A stretch of DNA of 64,000 nt. It comes from Eudromia elegans. Its lineage: Eukaryota; Chordata; Aves; Tinamiformes; Tinamidae. The notes under the pieces were generated by a model. The model did no database searches, was not told the origin of the DNA, and saw only the letters and a list, made by a program, of their open reading frames with translations. The DNA lies in NCBI GenBank assembly GCA_003342815.1, contig PTEX01000273.1, forward strand, positions 743,282 through 807,281. Direction: 5' to 3'. Below, piece after piece: positions 36,895 through 50,392 of this stretch (positions are counted from its first letter, which is position 1; each line of letters begins with the position of its first letter). The position numbers and the translations under genes are program-made.

Positions 36895-38299
36895 TCATGT
36901 TTCTTGTCCAAAAGAAATATGTATGCTGCATAATATTTTCTGTTGCAATGCAATGATCACACAAGCCCATGATAGTGCCAGAGAAATACCTTCATTTAGC
37001 TGTATTGAAGACAATATTGTTTAGTAACACCTAAAAGTGGCTTTCCTGGTGTGGAAGTCAGATTTGCATTATACTTAATTGATCTGATTACAGTAAGCTC
37101 TTATCTTTTTCCAGACCTTTAAGAAATGGAGGAAATGAAGGTGAGGAAGTAAACAGGAGATGTAATGAAAAGTAATGAAAAATAATAAAATTGAAGAAAG
37201 AATGCAGAGGTAGTCAGGCTATTGAGAGCTCTTTCCCACTTTCCAGGCAACCTAGTTGCTATATCTGGGCATGCTTTGGTGATCTTACCTAATGGCACTT
37301 TAGTGGAATTTGGCATAACATAGAGCAATTCTAGAATGTTTTAGCTTGTGCTGTTTTCTTGACTCTTCTATAGCAGGCTATCAACCTACCAAGCTTGCTA
37401 AGCACTTCTGAATCTGTCTTTGCTCTTATACAGATGAGCCACACCAGAGAATCATATATGATCAGCTAAAATGCTTTCTACAAAAATTTTTCCTTGAGTA
37501 CATTGTTTACGTGGAATTTGCGTGTCCTGTACAGTTAGAGAGACTGTCTGGCCTCTCCATTTCTACTGAAATCCATTAGTACCACTGATCATTCCCTACG
37601 TTTTGGCTTGAATGTGAATGAAATGTCAAGTACTCAGACTCCTGATGTGACACTCTTGGACTCTTGAACCTGAATCTAGTACACAGAAATTCCACATGCT
37701 TCAGTGAAAATGCTCTAGGAGTCATCTGAAAGGGCTACCAGTTCCCCTTCAGTGAGCTTAGATGCTTAAGAGAGGAAAACATGTCAGAAGTGTATGTAAG
37801 AATAAAAATGGAGAATTTGTAATGTAAAAGCTCAGGAAATGACGTCCCTTTGTATTGCCCGAGATACAAATGAAGAAAAATAGGCAAAACAGAAACCGGC
37901 CCATTCAATTTATGCAAGTTACACCCTCTATTTGTTTTAAGCAAATGTCAGCTGAGAAAAAGAAATAGTAGAAAAGGATCCTGAACGGAAAGGAGGAGAG
38001 GAAATAAAAGAAAATTGAAAAAGAAGCTACTTATTCATAGCTGGGAGATTCAAAAGGCAAGGTACAGAGAGGCACACAGCAGATCTTGTTTAGAAGTATA
38101 TCATTGCATTTCAATGGTGTACGTGTTTTAGGTTTAATATTCCTGTGCCCTTTATGTTAAAAAAATGCTTCATCACAGCAGCATGTTAAATGACATATTT
38201 TTTTTCTAAACTAATTTTAAATTCCAATTAATATTTCTCTTCATAGGGTAAGTCCTTATTAGTGCTACTATTTAGAAGAATTTCAACTACTATGAGCAA

Positions 38300-38655
38300 G
38301 GATAGACTGAGAGGGGACCTGATTAATGTATATAAATATCTCAATAAAGGGAGTGAGAAGGATGGGGCTGGCCTCTTCTCAGTGGTGGCCAGTGATAGAA
38401 CTAGGGGAAACGGCCGCAGATTGAGGCACCAAAAGTTCCACAGGAACTTGAGGAAGAATTTTTTAACAGTGAGGGTGACAGAGCACTGGCACAGGCTGCC
38501 CAGAGAGGTGGTGGAGTCTCCTTCTCTGGAGATCTTCAAAACTCGCCTGGACACCACCCTGTGCCCCATGCTCTAGGGGACCCTGCGTGTGCAGGGGGTT
38601 GGACTAGATGACCTCTACAGGTCCCTTCCAACCCTAGCCATTCCATGATTCTATG
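38300..38655 (+). mobile_element. CR1 LINE, 5'-truncated copy, C-terminal ORF2 and tail
   Basis: Sense-strand CR1 beginning in the [19 protein letters not shown] segment, through [28 protein letters not shown] and [20 protein letters not shown], to the normal stop at about 38,574-38,576. The 3'UTR follows, then two octamers (ATTCCATG, ATTCTATG) at 38,640-38,655. Side by side with the copy ending at 22,391 I count roughly 20 differences in about 350 bases, so both come from one subfamily. The open frame here (104 codons from 38,262) is a truncated ORF2 end fused to unrelated flanking codons and is not a gene. Confidence 0.97.
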
Positions 38656-41600
38656 AAGGATACAAAACACCAAGACTCTTGATTTGATTTTAGAATTATC
38701 TTTCTGTGTTATATATAGCATTATTGGTGGTTGTTCTGTGTGCATTTCCTGAGGGAATCTACATCATTATTTTAAAAGCAATGTGGGAGAAACATTGATA
38801 AATTAAGGACAGTTCTTCAAATACCTTTGGTAGATGAAGTCAACTGCAGCCTACTTTCAAAGACATCTGCTATTGTTAATGTGATTGCGAAGGTAATACA
38901 TGCTTTTAAATTATGTTTCTAGCTGCTTGAAAAGGATGCATTTTAAGATAAAGGACTATTGTATGTGAATGCCACTAAGAAACGTCCAGGTACAAGAAAG
39001 AGAATCTCTGGGTGGTCTACAACCAGTATAGAGTTGTTAAAAGCTAAAGGAAGAATGGGTTTATGGAAAAAATAAGTACTGATGTTATTACCAGGTTTGG
39101 AAAACTCAGTATAATCCACTCTGCATGCACAGCAAGGTTTATTACCTCTCTGTGGTGTGCTCAATTCTGAGTTACTTGGCCCATCTTCTGTTTAAAAAGA
39201 ATATCTTAAATTGGAATAGACTCAGGACAAGAACAAAGGGCTGGGAAATATTACAAGCTTCAGGAACCTAATCCATCCATTCAGGTATAGCTATCAGTCT
39301 TTTCAAGGGATTAAAATTTTGAAAGCATCCCTTGAACCTTTTAGAATGATTGAAAACAAGATTCAGTGGATGGAAACTGAATTTGAACAAATCCCAAAAC
39401 ATGACTATAGCTGTAAATGTTTGCTAGCAGTAATGATAACTAACCATTGAGAAAGCAAAGCAGAAGCTGTTGCTGATTCTCTGCCTGTAGAAACTTCTTG
39501 TTCAGTGTTAGTATTCTTTCCAGTAGATGCTATATTTCCGTGCGAAAAGAATTCTTGTGGTTGTGCTATATAGAAAATATGTCCAAAATGGTCCCTTTCA
39601 GATTTATTCTTGATTTGTGAAAATGGAATTGGTTAAGAAAAGTATTACATTCATTATATGTGTGCAGACACTGGGTATCTCTAGTATCTGGAAAAAGACA
39701 GCTTTTCTGTGCTTTACTGTTCTCTTTTTCATTATTAGAAAGTTAAGCAACATTTCCTAGCAAAATATTAAAGCCCAAGAGCATTTCTGCTGTGTACACT
39801 AAATATTGAATATCAGGGAAAAAGTTAAAATCTGAATGAGGAAATAAGGTCAGAAGTTCTACCTACAAATAGGGGTTCCCCAGTTGGCAGCCAATTGATT
39901 CTACATTTCGTAATCCATGGGCAAACTTCCATCTGCTTGCTCTATTATGCTACATTCGGATGTCATTTTTAAATGTCTGCAATGCAGTTTTAAACGCTAC
40001 CTGGTGTCCTGTGAAGAGTAAATACTGGTGCATTGTTTGAAATGCTCAAAACGTTTCCAAGCAATTAAAGATAAATATTGGCTAGACAATAAGGAATCAG
40101 TGGAAATGTGGATTTGGGCCTTCAGATTTTGAAACAGGACAATCTTTTTCCTCAGTCAGTCCTTAAATGGTATCAAAATATCTAGATTAAAGCAATTACA
40201 AAGAAGTAATTTCGTCTTTTTTTTGACAAAAGTCAAAATGTAGTCACATTTGAAGAAATGTGATGCTACAGGCCTTGATGCACCCTGGAGTGAGCAGAGA
40301 CCCCCTAGTGACTGAGATGATGAAATAGACAGAAGTTTGAGCTCAGAGGGAGACAGCAAAGATAAAAAGTTGGTGTTTGGACTCTTGTCCCACTTACTGA
40401 AGAATTATGTATTGCTCCATTCATAAGCCATCATAGCCTATTTTCTTATTTCATAGTGTAACAACTTCAATTTACAGGCTACTTCAAATTTGGCTCCTTG
40501 GAACTAGCTCCAACTATGTTTAATACCAGCATAGTTTCAGAGTTTTTCAGGTTTATCTAGTTCTAAATTAAGTTTTGAAGTATAGCTAATTGCCAAAAAC
40601 ATACCAAATAACAGTCAGTTTTCTTGAAATACCTTTGTTAAAGAAGGAAAAGCCCTAATTCAGTTTAGTTTAAGATAATCAGAGCTTGGCAAGCTAAGTT
40701 TCCTGGATTAAACTAGAAAATTAGGTTGAAATCAAGGTTTTAGGAAACCCACCTAAATTGGTTCCAAATCGTATGCTTAAAGCTTAACAAGAAGTAGCAC
40801 ATGTAGGCTTCCTGCTAGAAGCAGGCCTGGGAAGGAGATCACGGCAGCAGCTGAAGAGGTGCCTGTAAAAGCTCCCCTGGGACTCCTGACCAGGACATGG
40901 GGAGCAAGCACAGGGCGCTGGAGGACACCAGCCTGCAAAGGAGGCTCTTGGGCCTAGAGAGAGACGCTGGTGCCAGTGCAGAGCCAGGAGTGCAACCATG
41001 ACCTCTTGTTTGAGTGCACAAAGTGGAGGGAGTTAATTTTGGGAATGAATGTATGTTCATAGGTTCATTCATAACTCTGAGCACCTGATCTTTGGAAACT
41101 GAAAAGCCTCTCTTTGAAATATTTTGCCTTGATACAGGTGGTAAACTTTAAAAACAAAAAGATTGCAGTAGTTAAGGCACAGCCAGATCATGTTGGATGC
41201 AGATGGGGAAATGAAAGGGCAAGACTTCCTAATATGAAACAAAATGAAGCCATCTATATCTATCTATTGATCTACATACACAGAATATTGTTGTAAGTTG
41301 GTTTAATAACATGGACTCTCCTGGAGGTATTTCACTACTCAGTGATACTCTAGTTGTAATCCTTTTCTGCTTAGTAGTGTATGGTTTTTGCTAAGGGAAT
41401 GCATTACATTATTCCAGTGTGTTTGGTCTGGTTTATTTGGATACATATATACCAACATACCCAAGCCTAGCTGTAATCTGTGATAATGCCATTTTGATAA
41501 GAGCAACGTTTCATGAAAAACACGGAAGCATCAATATTTAGCATACCCCCAGAATCTAATGATGTATATTTTGGCAAGTTTGAGATGATCTGACAGCCCT

Positions 41601-44600
41601 GTTGTTTGTAGGTGGCTTATGATCAGCTGAAAAGGAAAGAGGAAATCATTGCACTGAGGATATACCCTAGTTCCGATAATACATATTATATAGTTGTAAT
41701 ACCATGTTGTTGTTGTATATAGTTGATTGTTGGTGAATATCGGGAAGGAATCAAGCCTGAATTACATTGTAGAGCTTTGATAAGAATGAGCTGCAAACTT
41801 TTGAACAGATTGAGCTGTACCTGAACCACAAATCCTGTGCATACTTTTCCTTCTCCTCTCCTTTCCTTTTACCACTACGTATAAGAATATGCAATGCTAC
41901 TACATTAGTAAAAATATTAATGTATTTTTGTTTTGAAAATATTTTTTCTTCTGGGGACCACCCTCTTAAAGGTGGCATATAAAAGCTGTCATAGTCCCCA
42001 AGTGTTTAGAGATATTCCTTGATGTTAGTGTTGGCTAGTTTTCAGAGACTAGTGAAAGTGAACTGGGAACTCTTCCAATATTTCTCCTCTTTACCCATGA
42101 TCCTGAGCATAACTGGAGACAGAATAGTCTGTATTACAACACAATAGCAGAAGATTCAGAAAATAAAAATGGAAAGCAGATGAGAAAGGAATGTCAATGG
42201 AGTTTTCTGTGTTCATAGTTTATAAAAGATTCAGAAAAGCTTTAGCAATGTTATTGTAAGCTCTGAATACATAAGGGGACTTGGTATGTCTAGCTCAGCA
42301 CTAGAAATATTTCATATTGTCATTTAAGGAAAAACTGGGACCAGCAACAGACAGCACTTGGCATGTTTCAGGAAACTGGCAATTGTATGAGGGTTGCATC
42401 ATATTGTTCTTTGAGACATGGAGGAGAGAAACACCTGAAAAGACTTCCATAGTGACAATATTTCAATGAGGAAGGCTAGGTTAGGCCTGTAAGAGAGGGC
42501 TCATGAAATTCATGCAACTCAGACTACATATGTTTCTGAAGCATTGTGAGAGCTTCATGTATGATGTACAGTTCAAAGCATTAAGCTCTGAAAGCTTTAA
42601 AATTTTATTAAATTGTTGGATTTGCAGGGATACTAGTACAGTTTATTGAAGCATTGTATTAACTGTCAATCTGGCAACAAAACTGAGCAATTCACATGCA
42701 TTTTTAAATTTAATACTGCTTTAAATTTAAATATTTCTTTATCTGGGTCATATACTTTGAGGCATACATTTTCAAATATATGTATATTTCAAAGGAATGG
42801 AACATGCCACTTTTTTGAATTTAGTTCAACCTCTTGATTTTATTCTTTTATGTTTCTCCTACCATTTAATATATTTTTTTCCTTATTAGCATTGCTTGAA
42901 TTGTTTAAATATTTAAAACTGTTCCTATTGCTGACAATTGGTTCTTTTTTTCTTAGTGTTTTGCAATAGAAAGCATGAATGTGAACAGTCCTCCCTGCTT
43001 TTTTTCCCTTTTTACCCATCAGTACATCTTTCTTCTCATCAGATCAGACCATCATAATTTTTTTTATTGAATTCCTTAAAAGAAGTTTTTTAATGAATAC
43101 TTGTGTTATCTACTGCATTTAGGTTACTATTTCTGAGAAATTATTGAATTAAATATTTAATAATAATTGAGCATTGGCTTATATGAGTCTGTTTGCAGTC
43201 TCTTTTACTCTCAGGATAAACCATGTCTTCAGTTGCAAATATCTACTTTCTTTAAGCAAATCTTTACCTCTTGTTAATTCTTCTCTCCCACTAATAACTT
43301 CCTTTTAAGAAGGCTCTCTGCATTACTTTGTCATGGAAAAAGTTGGGCTAGTGACATGATCCACGTTGGTTCATATAGCTGAATTTCTTACAACCATTCT
43401 AACCATGTGTTTAACACAGTGTATGCAGGAATTGCTTGTTTGTCCATCGATACAAGGGAACTGCACTAAATAACGGCAGATCTAGAGCTAATCAAAGCCT
43501 TTCTTCACCAAAATTTGTACTGCTTGCTGAAGTCTGCTGGGGATTCTACACAAGCATGAAAGGATGATATGGACTGCTCTGGGAAACTGACTGCAAGGGA
43601 GCCTGGTCTGCTCTGGAGGCCTCTCAGTTGCTCTCTGTAGGGCTGCACCTCATGTGAGTTTCACGTCATGTCTTCATTCAGTCCTGCCTGGTCACCTGAA
43701 TAAGCTTTGGAAAATACTCGTGACTGTCTTACATTAACTAATTATATGCATATTTCTTCGTGCACAGATCTGAAATTTTCATGTAGCAGAACGCACCTGA
43801 AGTTGGCTGAGCCATCCAGCAATCCTTTTTACCTTCCATGTTCCAGTTTCAGAATACATTCTTTCTAAGAGTCATCCAGATTTTGCAGTGTACTGAAGAT
43901 GGTTGTATGAGAGGGTTTGCTTATAAAAAGATAATACCAAAATCCCCACATAAATTAAGAGAAAAATGATGAAGAGAAAGGTCAGGGATATTTGTACTTC
44001 AAAGTACATGATAAATACTATGTGCTTTAGATAAATATTTTTTAAGGAAAAGAATACTTCAGGATCTTTATTACAGATGAGAAAAAGTATAATTTTTCCA
44101 AACTAGACAAGGAGATAACATCTCTTCAAATAAACAGGCAAAATGCTGATTTCTGCCAAAGATGGGTATATGTTAGGGCTTAGACTTTCCAGTATTTTAG
44201 CTATTTTGAAGGGTCTAAATGGAAAGCATTTTCCTGACACAAATAACTGTATCTTGTATACTAGGTTGCAGTTTAGTGCACAAAAGTGAGATGATCCCTG
44301 AAATAAACTAATGTTCACCTAACCTTGTGTGATGATGCTTAGCTTGAAATAGAAGACAATTCTGAATGAGAAGTGTGTAACTATAAATCTATATAGTATT
44401 GTATAAATAGGTTAGATAGTCTAAAATACATAAATTCAACAAAAAAAATCCTGGGATAAATGAAATTCTAGAGGTGATTGCTCCCTCACTGAAGAGAGTT
44501 ACTTCCTACACTTGCCCAAGAAGGTAGAAAAGGCAGAGGAGTAATAAATACTGTTATAGTGGGATTTTTTTTTATTCTGTCTGCGTCATAGGTTAGATTT

Positions 44601-47600
44601 AAAACTTTCTGTTAAAAACAAGACATGTTAAGCTCCAGAAACTGAAGGAAAAAACCCATCAACATCTATGAGGATGCCCAATATCAAAGGCAAGGTGGGC
44701 AGTGATGGGCTAATGCTTAAATTATTAGTATTTTTGTTGTTTGTTTGTTTGTTTTTTGACCAGTTAAATAGTCAAACTGATATTGATTGTAGATGATAAT
44801 CCTGAGAAATTGGGTACGTGATGGTCTCCCATTAGACCTTATATGTCAAGAGGCTGCTCAGCATATGAAAACCAAGATAATCTTTATTTGGGTTTCATGG
44901 CCTAGGTTTGGCATTTTCGTGGCAGAAAGTAATATAAGATCAGGATCGCATTTTAAAATGTGAGCTGCTTGACAGTAGGAAGGTCAGAAATGCTGTGGGG
45001 AGAGAATTTATGATGTTTAGCAGGAAAGATTCCTGTGTCAGGCAGTTTGTCATAGTTTGTGTTCTTGCAAAGGGTCCTGCCCTTCCGAGGCCTTAATGGA
45101 AATCTTCCTAGAAAGTGGGACCATGAAAAATGATAATGTAAATGTGGCCTTTTCCTAGCATGCGCTTTTCTGATTAAAGAAACTAAATCTATCAAGAGGA
45201 GAAAAAGAAATTAGGAAAGATGGCAGCAAGAAGGTGACTAAATGCAAGTGCCCTACCTGGTGTTTTCTAAATAAACTGAAGTTATTAAAAATAGCTGAGC
45301 TACTGTGGCTTAACTAACAGTTGAAAAAAGGCAATGCTTACAAATACATGAATACATAAATACATGGCACTTGACCAGAAATTCTGTGCAACAGATATAG
45401 CTTAAATAAAATTCTAAGTAAAAAGTAAATTCTAAGTAGAAATTGTCCTTCTTCTGTGAGCTATAAGAGCTAAATGTGAAGACTAGTCTAGTCTAGACTG
45501 TTCCAACATGTGTGGAAAAACACATTTGAAAGGCAAATAATCTGACCATTAAAGGTTCAGATGGGTATGGAACCTAATTAAATTATCACCCAAATATGCT
45601 TTTGAAGTGATGCAGTATTGCCGTTGCTATGAACAAAGGTAACTGGAGACTCAGGAATGTCACGTTGAAATTTCCTGGAGAATAAGCATAGCTTAGAAAG
45701 AAAGAAAAGAGGGGGAAATGTATTTGTTATTTTTTAGATGTCTAATGAGCCAGGAAAAAAAAAATAAAATGAGTTTTTTAATTCCTGCAGGGATTTTTTT
45801 TTTTCTTCCATACCCTATTCCCAGGTAAGATCTGTGCTGTTGCATAACAGGTGTTCAGTCATATCCCTTTACAAAAAAAGGGACAGCAGAGACCAAGATG
45901 AAGGAAAGAAACTTTATACAGAAAGAGTGAAACATGAGGAAAAGCATGGTTTATGTTAATGGCTGTTATTTCCTGCACATCTGTTAAGATTTGATCCCCA
46001 AGTCCCACAAGCAGTCTACAGACTCAAGACCCGTGTTTTTTTGTCTGAGGAAAAAAGAAGTTTCTCAATTTCTTTGAATTTACCAAAGGTGTTGGATACA
46101 GATAGCAAATGCTTTTGGTTGTGTCTCATTTAAATGGATTTATTGATTGTGCCTCTGTAGAACTGAATAAATATTTTAGCAACTTTGTAGCCTGCTTTCA
46201 TGACCTCAAAAAAAAATTCCTATATACTGCTTCTACTGAATCTTGTAAGGTATCTTAAATATATATATACATATCTATAAAATAGCTCAGCAGCACATAT
46301 TTTTCCTGAAACTTTAAATAATAGTACTGATTATAATTCTTCTGAAGAGGGGTTGGATTAACATTTTTTTTTATCTACAGACAGAGTAAAGTATAACCAG
46401 TATATATGCTTCTTTCTGTAGTTTACTTCCATTGCCTTTTTAGTCTGCTGCTCAGGTTTGTTTAAACATCGTTCTCATACTTTGCAGTGCTCCATCTGGC
46501 ACTGATGACTTTTAATCTTAGTCTTCTTGAAACACTAGAGCTTACAACTAGGTAAATTTCTACATTTTCTGCTCTAGCCCATCTTCCTCCAAGCCACCAG
46601 TGAGTGTTGGGCCTGTAATCATCTCCTCTTGGCTTGTAGGAATGGAAATTGCTTTTTCTGTGATGGAGCCAAAGTTCATGTTATGAGGGTATCTAACTCC
46701 TGATACATTTTTGCTGTAACTTAAGAGCAGTTAGATGCTGCACACTGTTGTTTTCCACTGCCAATACACGTAGAAAGTTCAGTTTGGCTTTATTGGCATT
46801 ATTGCACCACGTTGGTAATGAGAATTGTACTTCTTTGGTAATAAGATTTTTTTCCCCCCTCCTCAAACTCACAGTAATGATAAAAATGATGTTACAGTTG
46901 AATATTATTCCCTGGGAGGGAGCAAAATCCTTTGCAGGCCACAGCAGTGTTTGCTAATGAGGCTATAAATTCATATAATTTACTAATATTTGCACTGTAC
47001 CCTTGAGGGAATTTCTACATGTTGGTAATTGTGGGTAGTTTTGTCAGCTGAATGTCAATTATTTGCTCAGGAATTAGCTAGCAAAATCTGTACTCATACT
47101 TGCTATATAAAAAAAGTATTTCTGCTATAATTAAACAATGTAATTTTAGAAATCAGTCTATTCTGATGTGAAAATATGTTGGGAATGTTCCATTTCCATA
47201 GCAAGAAATGACTTGATGACTGACACATGTATTTAGCTGCCAAAATTCCCCTGAATGTTGTTTTGTAGGCAGGCATCCCTATAAAAAAGCAATCTAGTTT
47301 TAACAGCTTAAGGGATGGGCCTCAATGTAGGGCTTGTTATGGACTTTTATGTTGTACCATGTCTTCACGTATGATGCATGATTCATGGACATAGGAATTA
47401 TCAGACTGAAGAGTGGAACTGAGGGGCAGAGGTGGCTGTCTGGATGAGTACACTATAAGGGCCAAAGCATAAACACTCAAAAAAAGGCTTTTTAGAACTG
47501 GTACTTCTCTGTGTTAAGAAAATGACAATAGCTTGTCAAAACCAACCTTTAGTGACTTGTTTGCTGCTTTGGTAGAAAAACCTATCATCAGCTTCAGGAC

Positions 47601-47800
47601 AAAACTTTTGCTTGAAACTGAAGGAAAACGTAGGCAGCCGGGGCTAGCCAGCTGTGGGCAGATGTTAAGCACGGCATATGCAAGCCTGAAATGAAGCTCA
47701 GCCTGGTTAGTGCAGAGCCAGTGTTGGATGCTGCAGCACCAAAGGCAGTGTCTTCTGCCCACAATCACAGCTGAGCTCTTGCCTGCTGCATTCGTACAGT
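38656..47800. other. AT-rich unique sequence, no gene recognised
   Basis: No exon, RNA gene or transposon was recognised. A GC-richer block at about 40,800-41,000 has overlapping - strand frames of 71 and 81 codons in different phases. A short direct repeat AAATTCTAAGTA occurs at 45,410 and 45,428. A TAGTCTAG-rich palindromic string lies at about 45,481-45,500. Several ATTA-rich stretches, for example 46,930-47,060, look like possible conserved non-coding sequence, but this cannot be tested here. Confidence 0.5.
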
Positions 47801-48215
47801 GGCTGAGGGAACCAAGTTTGTTGGGCCTGGAGAAGAGGAGGCTAAGGGGAACTCTATTTAGTGTTGTCACATACCTCACAGGGTTGTTTTGTAGAGAGGG
47901 CTTCATGAGACAATCCTAGAGGTGTGCCTGCTGAAGTACAAGAAGTAATGGTCGTACATTGCAGCAAGTAAAATTTGGGCTGCCTACAAGTAAAAATGTT
48001 TTCAGAGGAAAATCACGGGGAACAGGTTGTACAGAGGCGATGAATTCACTTGAGATTTTCATAACGTGACTGTGCAAGCGATGAGCGATGTAATCATTGC
48101 AGACATTGAAGTTATTTTTGCTTGAAACTAGAGAGGATAGACTACAGGACCCCATATTATTCCATACTTCCTTTACAACCTATATTTTTCTATGATTCAA
48201 TCTGCATGATTCTAT
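47801..48215 (+). mobile_element. CR1 LINE, old diverged copy
   Basis: The left end reads GGCTGAGGGAACCAAGTTTG, then GGCCTGGAGAAGAGGAGGCT and AAGGGGA, the CR1 [22 protein letters not shown] block. The right end keeps TCTATGATTCAATCTGCATG and ATTCTAT, the remains of the octamer tail. The middle is heavily mutated, with the expected order kept only roughly. This is one of the older + strand copies. Confidence 0.8.
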
Positions 48216-50269
48216 AATTGTTGTCTTTGTAAGTGCCTGAGCCTTAAAACAGCAGTCTTTCAGCAATTGCTCAAGTGTAGGAGACAAATTACATTATATG
48301 GTATTTTTGCAGGGATTTTGCAGAAGTCAAGAGCAGTCTTAATTGTGGAACTGTTACTGCAGTGTGTTATCTGGGACATAATACAGGCCGGACATGTTTC
48401 TTTAGTGATTTCTATCATTGTCTTCCGGACAATGATTTCTGTCATTCTGACAATGATTTCTGTCATGGCGATGGTTTCTGTCATTCTCTTTTCAGTGTAT
48501 TTCTGTCAGTGTTATCACAGTAAGAAGAAGTTTAATAACCACAGGCCTCTAAAATCCATGCATTCAGTTTTATTTATAGTTTGTCAAACAGAACAGGCTC
48601 AGAAACAATAATGCTTCTGTTCATTGACTTTTTCTGTTTGGAATATTTTGTCCTGTATTGTATTTTCACTCTTTGGCTGTACCTATGTAAACAGGTCAAA
48701 ACATGAGTAAAAATTTAGTAGGTAAAGTCATACCAAATTAGGCAAAACACAAACATAATGTAAATGGTTCTATGTTAAAGAGCTGCTTAATAAAAAGAGG
48801 TGATTTTTCTTATTTGTTAAAATAGTATTGGGTTTTGCTGTTTGAAGTTTGTTCTTTGAAGTCCCAGAAAGACCTCAACCACTATGGTCAAGCTTATCAA
48901 GGAGACAAAGTATTGCACTGCCTTCACAATGGTATCTGCTTAGTGTCCTTTACCCTGGGTTGGAAAGGCTGTGTATGGCTGTGTTAAAATGTTCAGGCAT
49001 AATTTTATTTTAAAGAATTACAAATTGTACACCTCCTCCATTAAAGTATGAAAGATATCATCAAGTATGAAAGAGGAATGTTTTTCTTGTCAGTAGGGTG
49101 GCTTGGTGACAGCTGTGAAGTGGTACTGTTATTGCAGCATTAGACTTAGCAGCAATGTCTTCAGAGATGTGATTGCAATTTGCAAAATACGTCAAAGTTT
49201 CTTTAACAAAGAAAGAATCCCCAAAGCAATAAAATACCATTTTTTGTTTTTAATATCAAAATTGCAAGATTTGTTTTGACAGAACTGAGGACCAATCAAA
49301 TGTAAAAGGCAAATCGTTCCTGTAGCTGCATGGTCAGCAAGGTATTTTATTGTGGTTTCAGACCCCCACTTAAAACACATGCACATGTTCAGCAGTTAGG
49401 TTAAGAGGTATTGCATATGATTCTTAGCCACTTCGTTAAGGGGAAATGCATGCGTCCTGCCAAGTTTTTCTGAACTCTCTGACTGACAGGGTAAGAAAAT
49501 AAGGCTTAACATATATGAAAGATACACAAATGCATATTGTTGTGTGTGTGTGTTGTTTTTTTTTTTCCTCTTTATCTTTTTTATTTTTATTTTTTATTTC
49601 TCGTTTGCATCTGTGGATTTACAGTCTTGATTGGACCTTAAAAAATATATTGTCAGTTCTGGTATCTAATGAGACAGAACTACTGATTTTAAGCAGTCAT
49701 GCATGCAGTTACATTCAGATACATAATACTGGTCAAACTCATTGACAATGCTTAATGAAATATTCCCTTTCAGTCCTCCCTTCTTAAAGCTATATGGACA
49801 ACCCACTGTCAGGTTGTCAGATGATCACTGTCTTGGCCCTCAGAGCTGGCATTATAGATGTGGTCAATTGACTCTAGTTAAAGTGGACAGAAAACAAACT
49901 TTGGAGCTTGACAGATCCAGTGGCAACCAATACAGTTGGAGTTAAAACATAGTGCAGAAATAAATCCTTGCTTGTGTACGCTAGTTAAGGTGTCCTTTCT
50001 CACAGCTGTGAGCCAGATAAAAACAATTCTTTATATAGTGTCGATGCACATATTCTTTGAAATATGTTTTTGTAACTACTGGTGAAAGGTTAGGTTCGCT
50101 TTTCTGCCAGGTCATTAGTCACATACAATACATACATGATCAGGCTAGAATAAAGCTTGTGGATAAGATAAGCACTTTCAGAAATGTAAATCTTCCATTT
50201 AATTTGGTGCATTTCCTCCTTCCTCTCCTCCTATACTCACTGCTGAACCAAATCAGTTATAGAGTGGGG
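48216..50269. other. AT-rich unique sequence, no gene recognised
   Basis: No gene was recognised. It contains a degenerate minisatellite (48,407-48,510), a GT run and T-rich stretch at about 49,540-49,600, and no open frame with recognisable protein character. The 114-codon frame at 48,267-48,611 runs through the minisatellite. Confidence 0.5.
48407..48510. repeat. Degenerate minisatellite, core GATTTCTGTCAT
   Basis: Five copies of a 12-base core start at 48,407, 48,434, 48,455, 48,473 and 48,499, spaced 27, 21, 18 and 26 bases apart. The first three spacers carry related GAC/ATG strings. On the - strand it reads as a repeated MTEIIVR-like string, which is why a frame stays open. CATTGTC and GACAATG within it can also pair. 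Confidence 0.8.
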
Positions 50270-50392
50270 TTTTTCTTTTCTCTTTTCTTTTCTTTTCCTT
50301 TTCTTTTCTTTTCTTTTCTTTTCTTTTCTTTTCTTTTCTTTTCTTTTCTTTTCTTTTCTTTTCTTTTCTTTTCTTTTCTTTTCTTTTCTTTT
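50270..50392. repeat. (CTTTT)n pentanucleotide microsatellite
   Basis: Pyrimidine-only + strand tract of CTTTT units with slight irregularity at the left (CTC, CCTTTT), running directly into the assembly gap, so its real length is unknown. The open frames drawn across it and the gap are meaningless. Confidence 0.97.

Larger units (their letters stand above)
22392..38299. other. AT-rich unique sequence, no gene recognised
   Basis: Sixteen kilobases without a recognised gene. Only simple repeats and small structures were seen: a T/G-rich run (23,886-23,950), an AT-rich tract (24,649-24,747), a cluster of inverted repeats (25,297-25,490), a CpG-enriched patch (27,680-28,085), T/A-rich runs at about 33,512-33,600, a 7-base triplication (35,081-35,101), a 12-bp-stem hairpin (35,434-35,463), (CA)n at 36,194-36,212, a 10-base duplication (36,647-36,666) and (AT)n at 36,877-36,894. 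The longest open frames (99-117 codons) have no recognisable protein features. Confidence 0.55.

Noticed and set aside
48260..48611. Frames of 74 and 114 codons with repeated MTEIIVR or its reverse
   Set aside because: They are created by a degenerate minisatellite.
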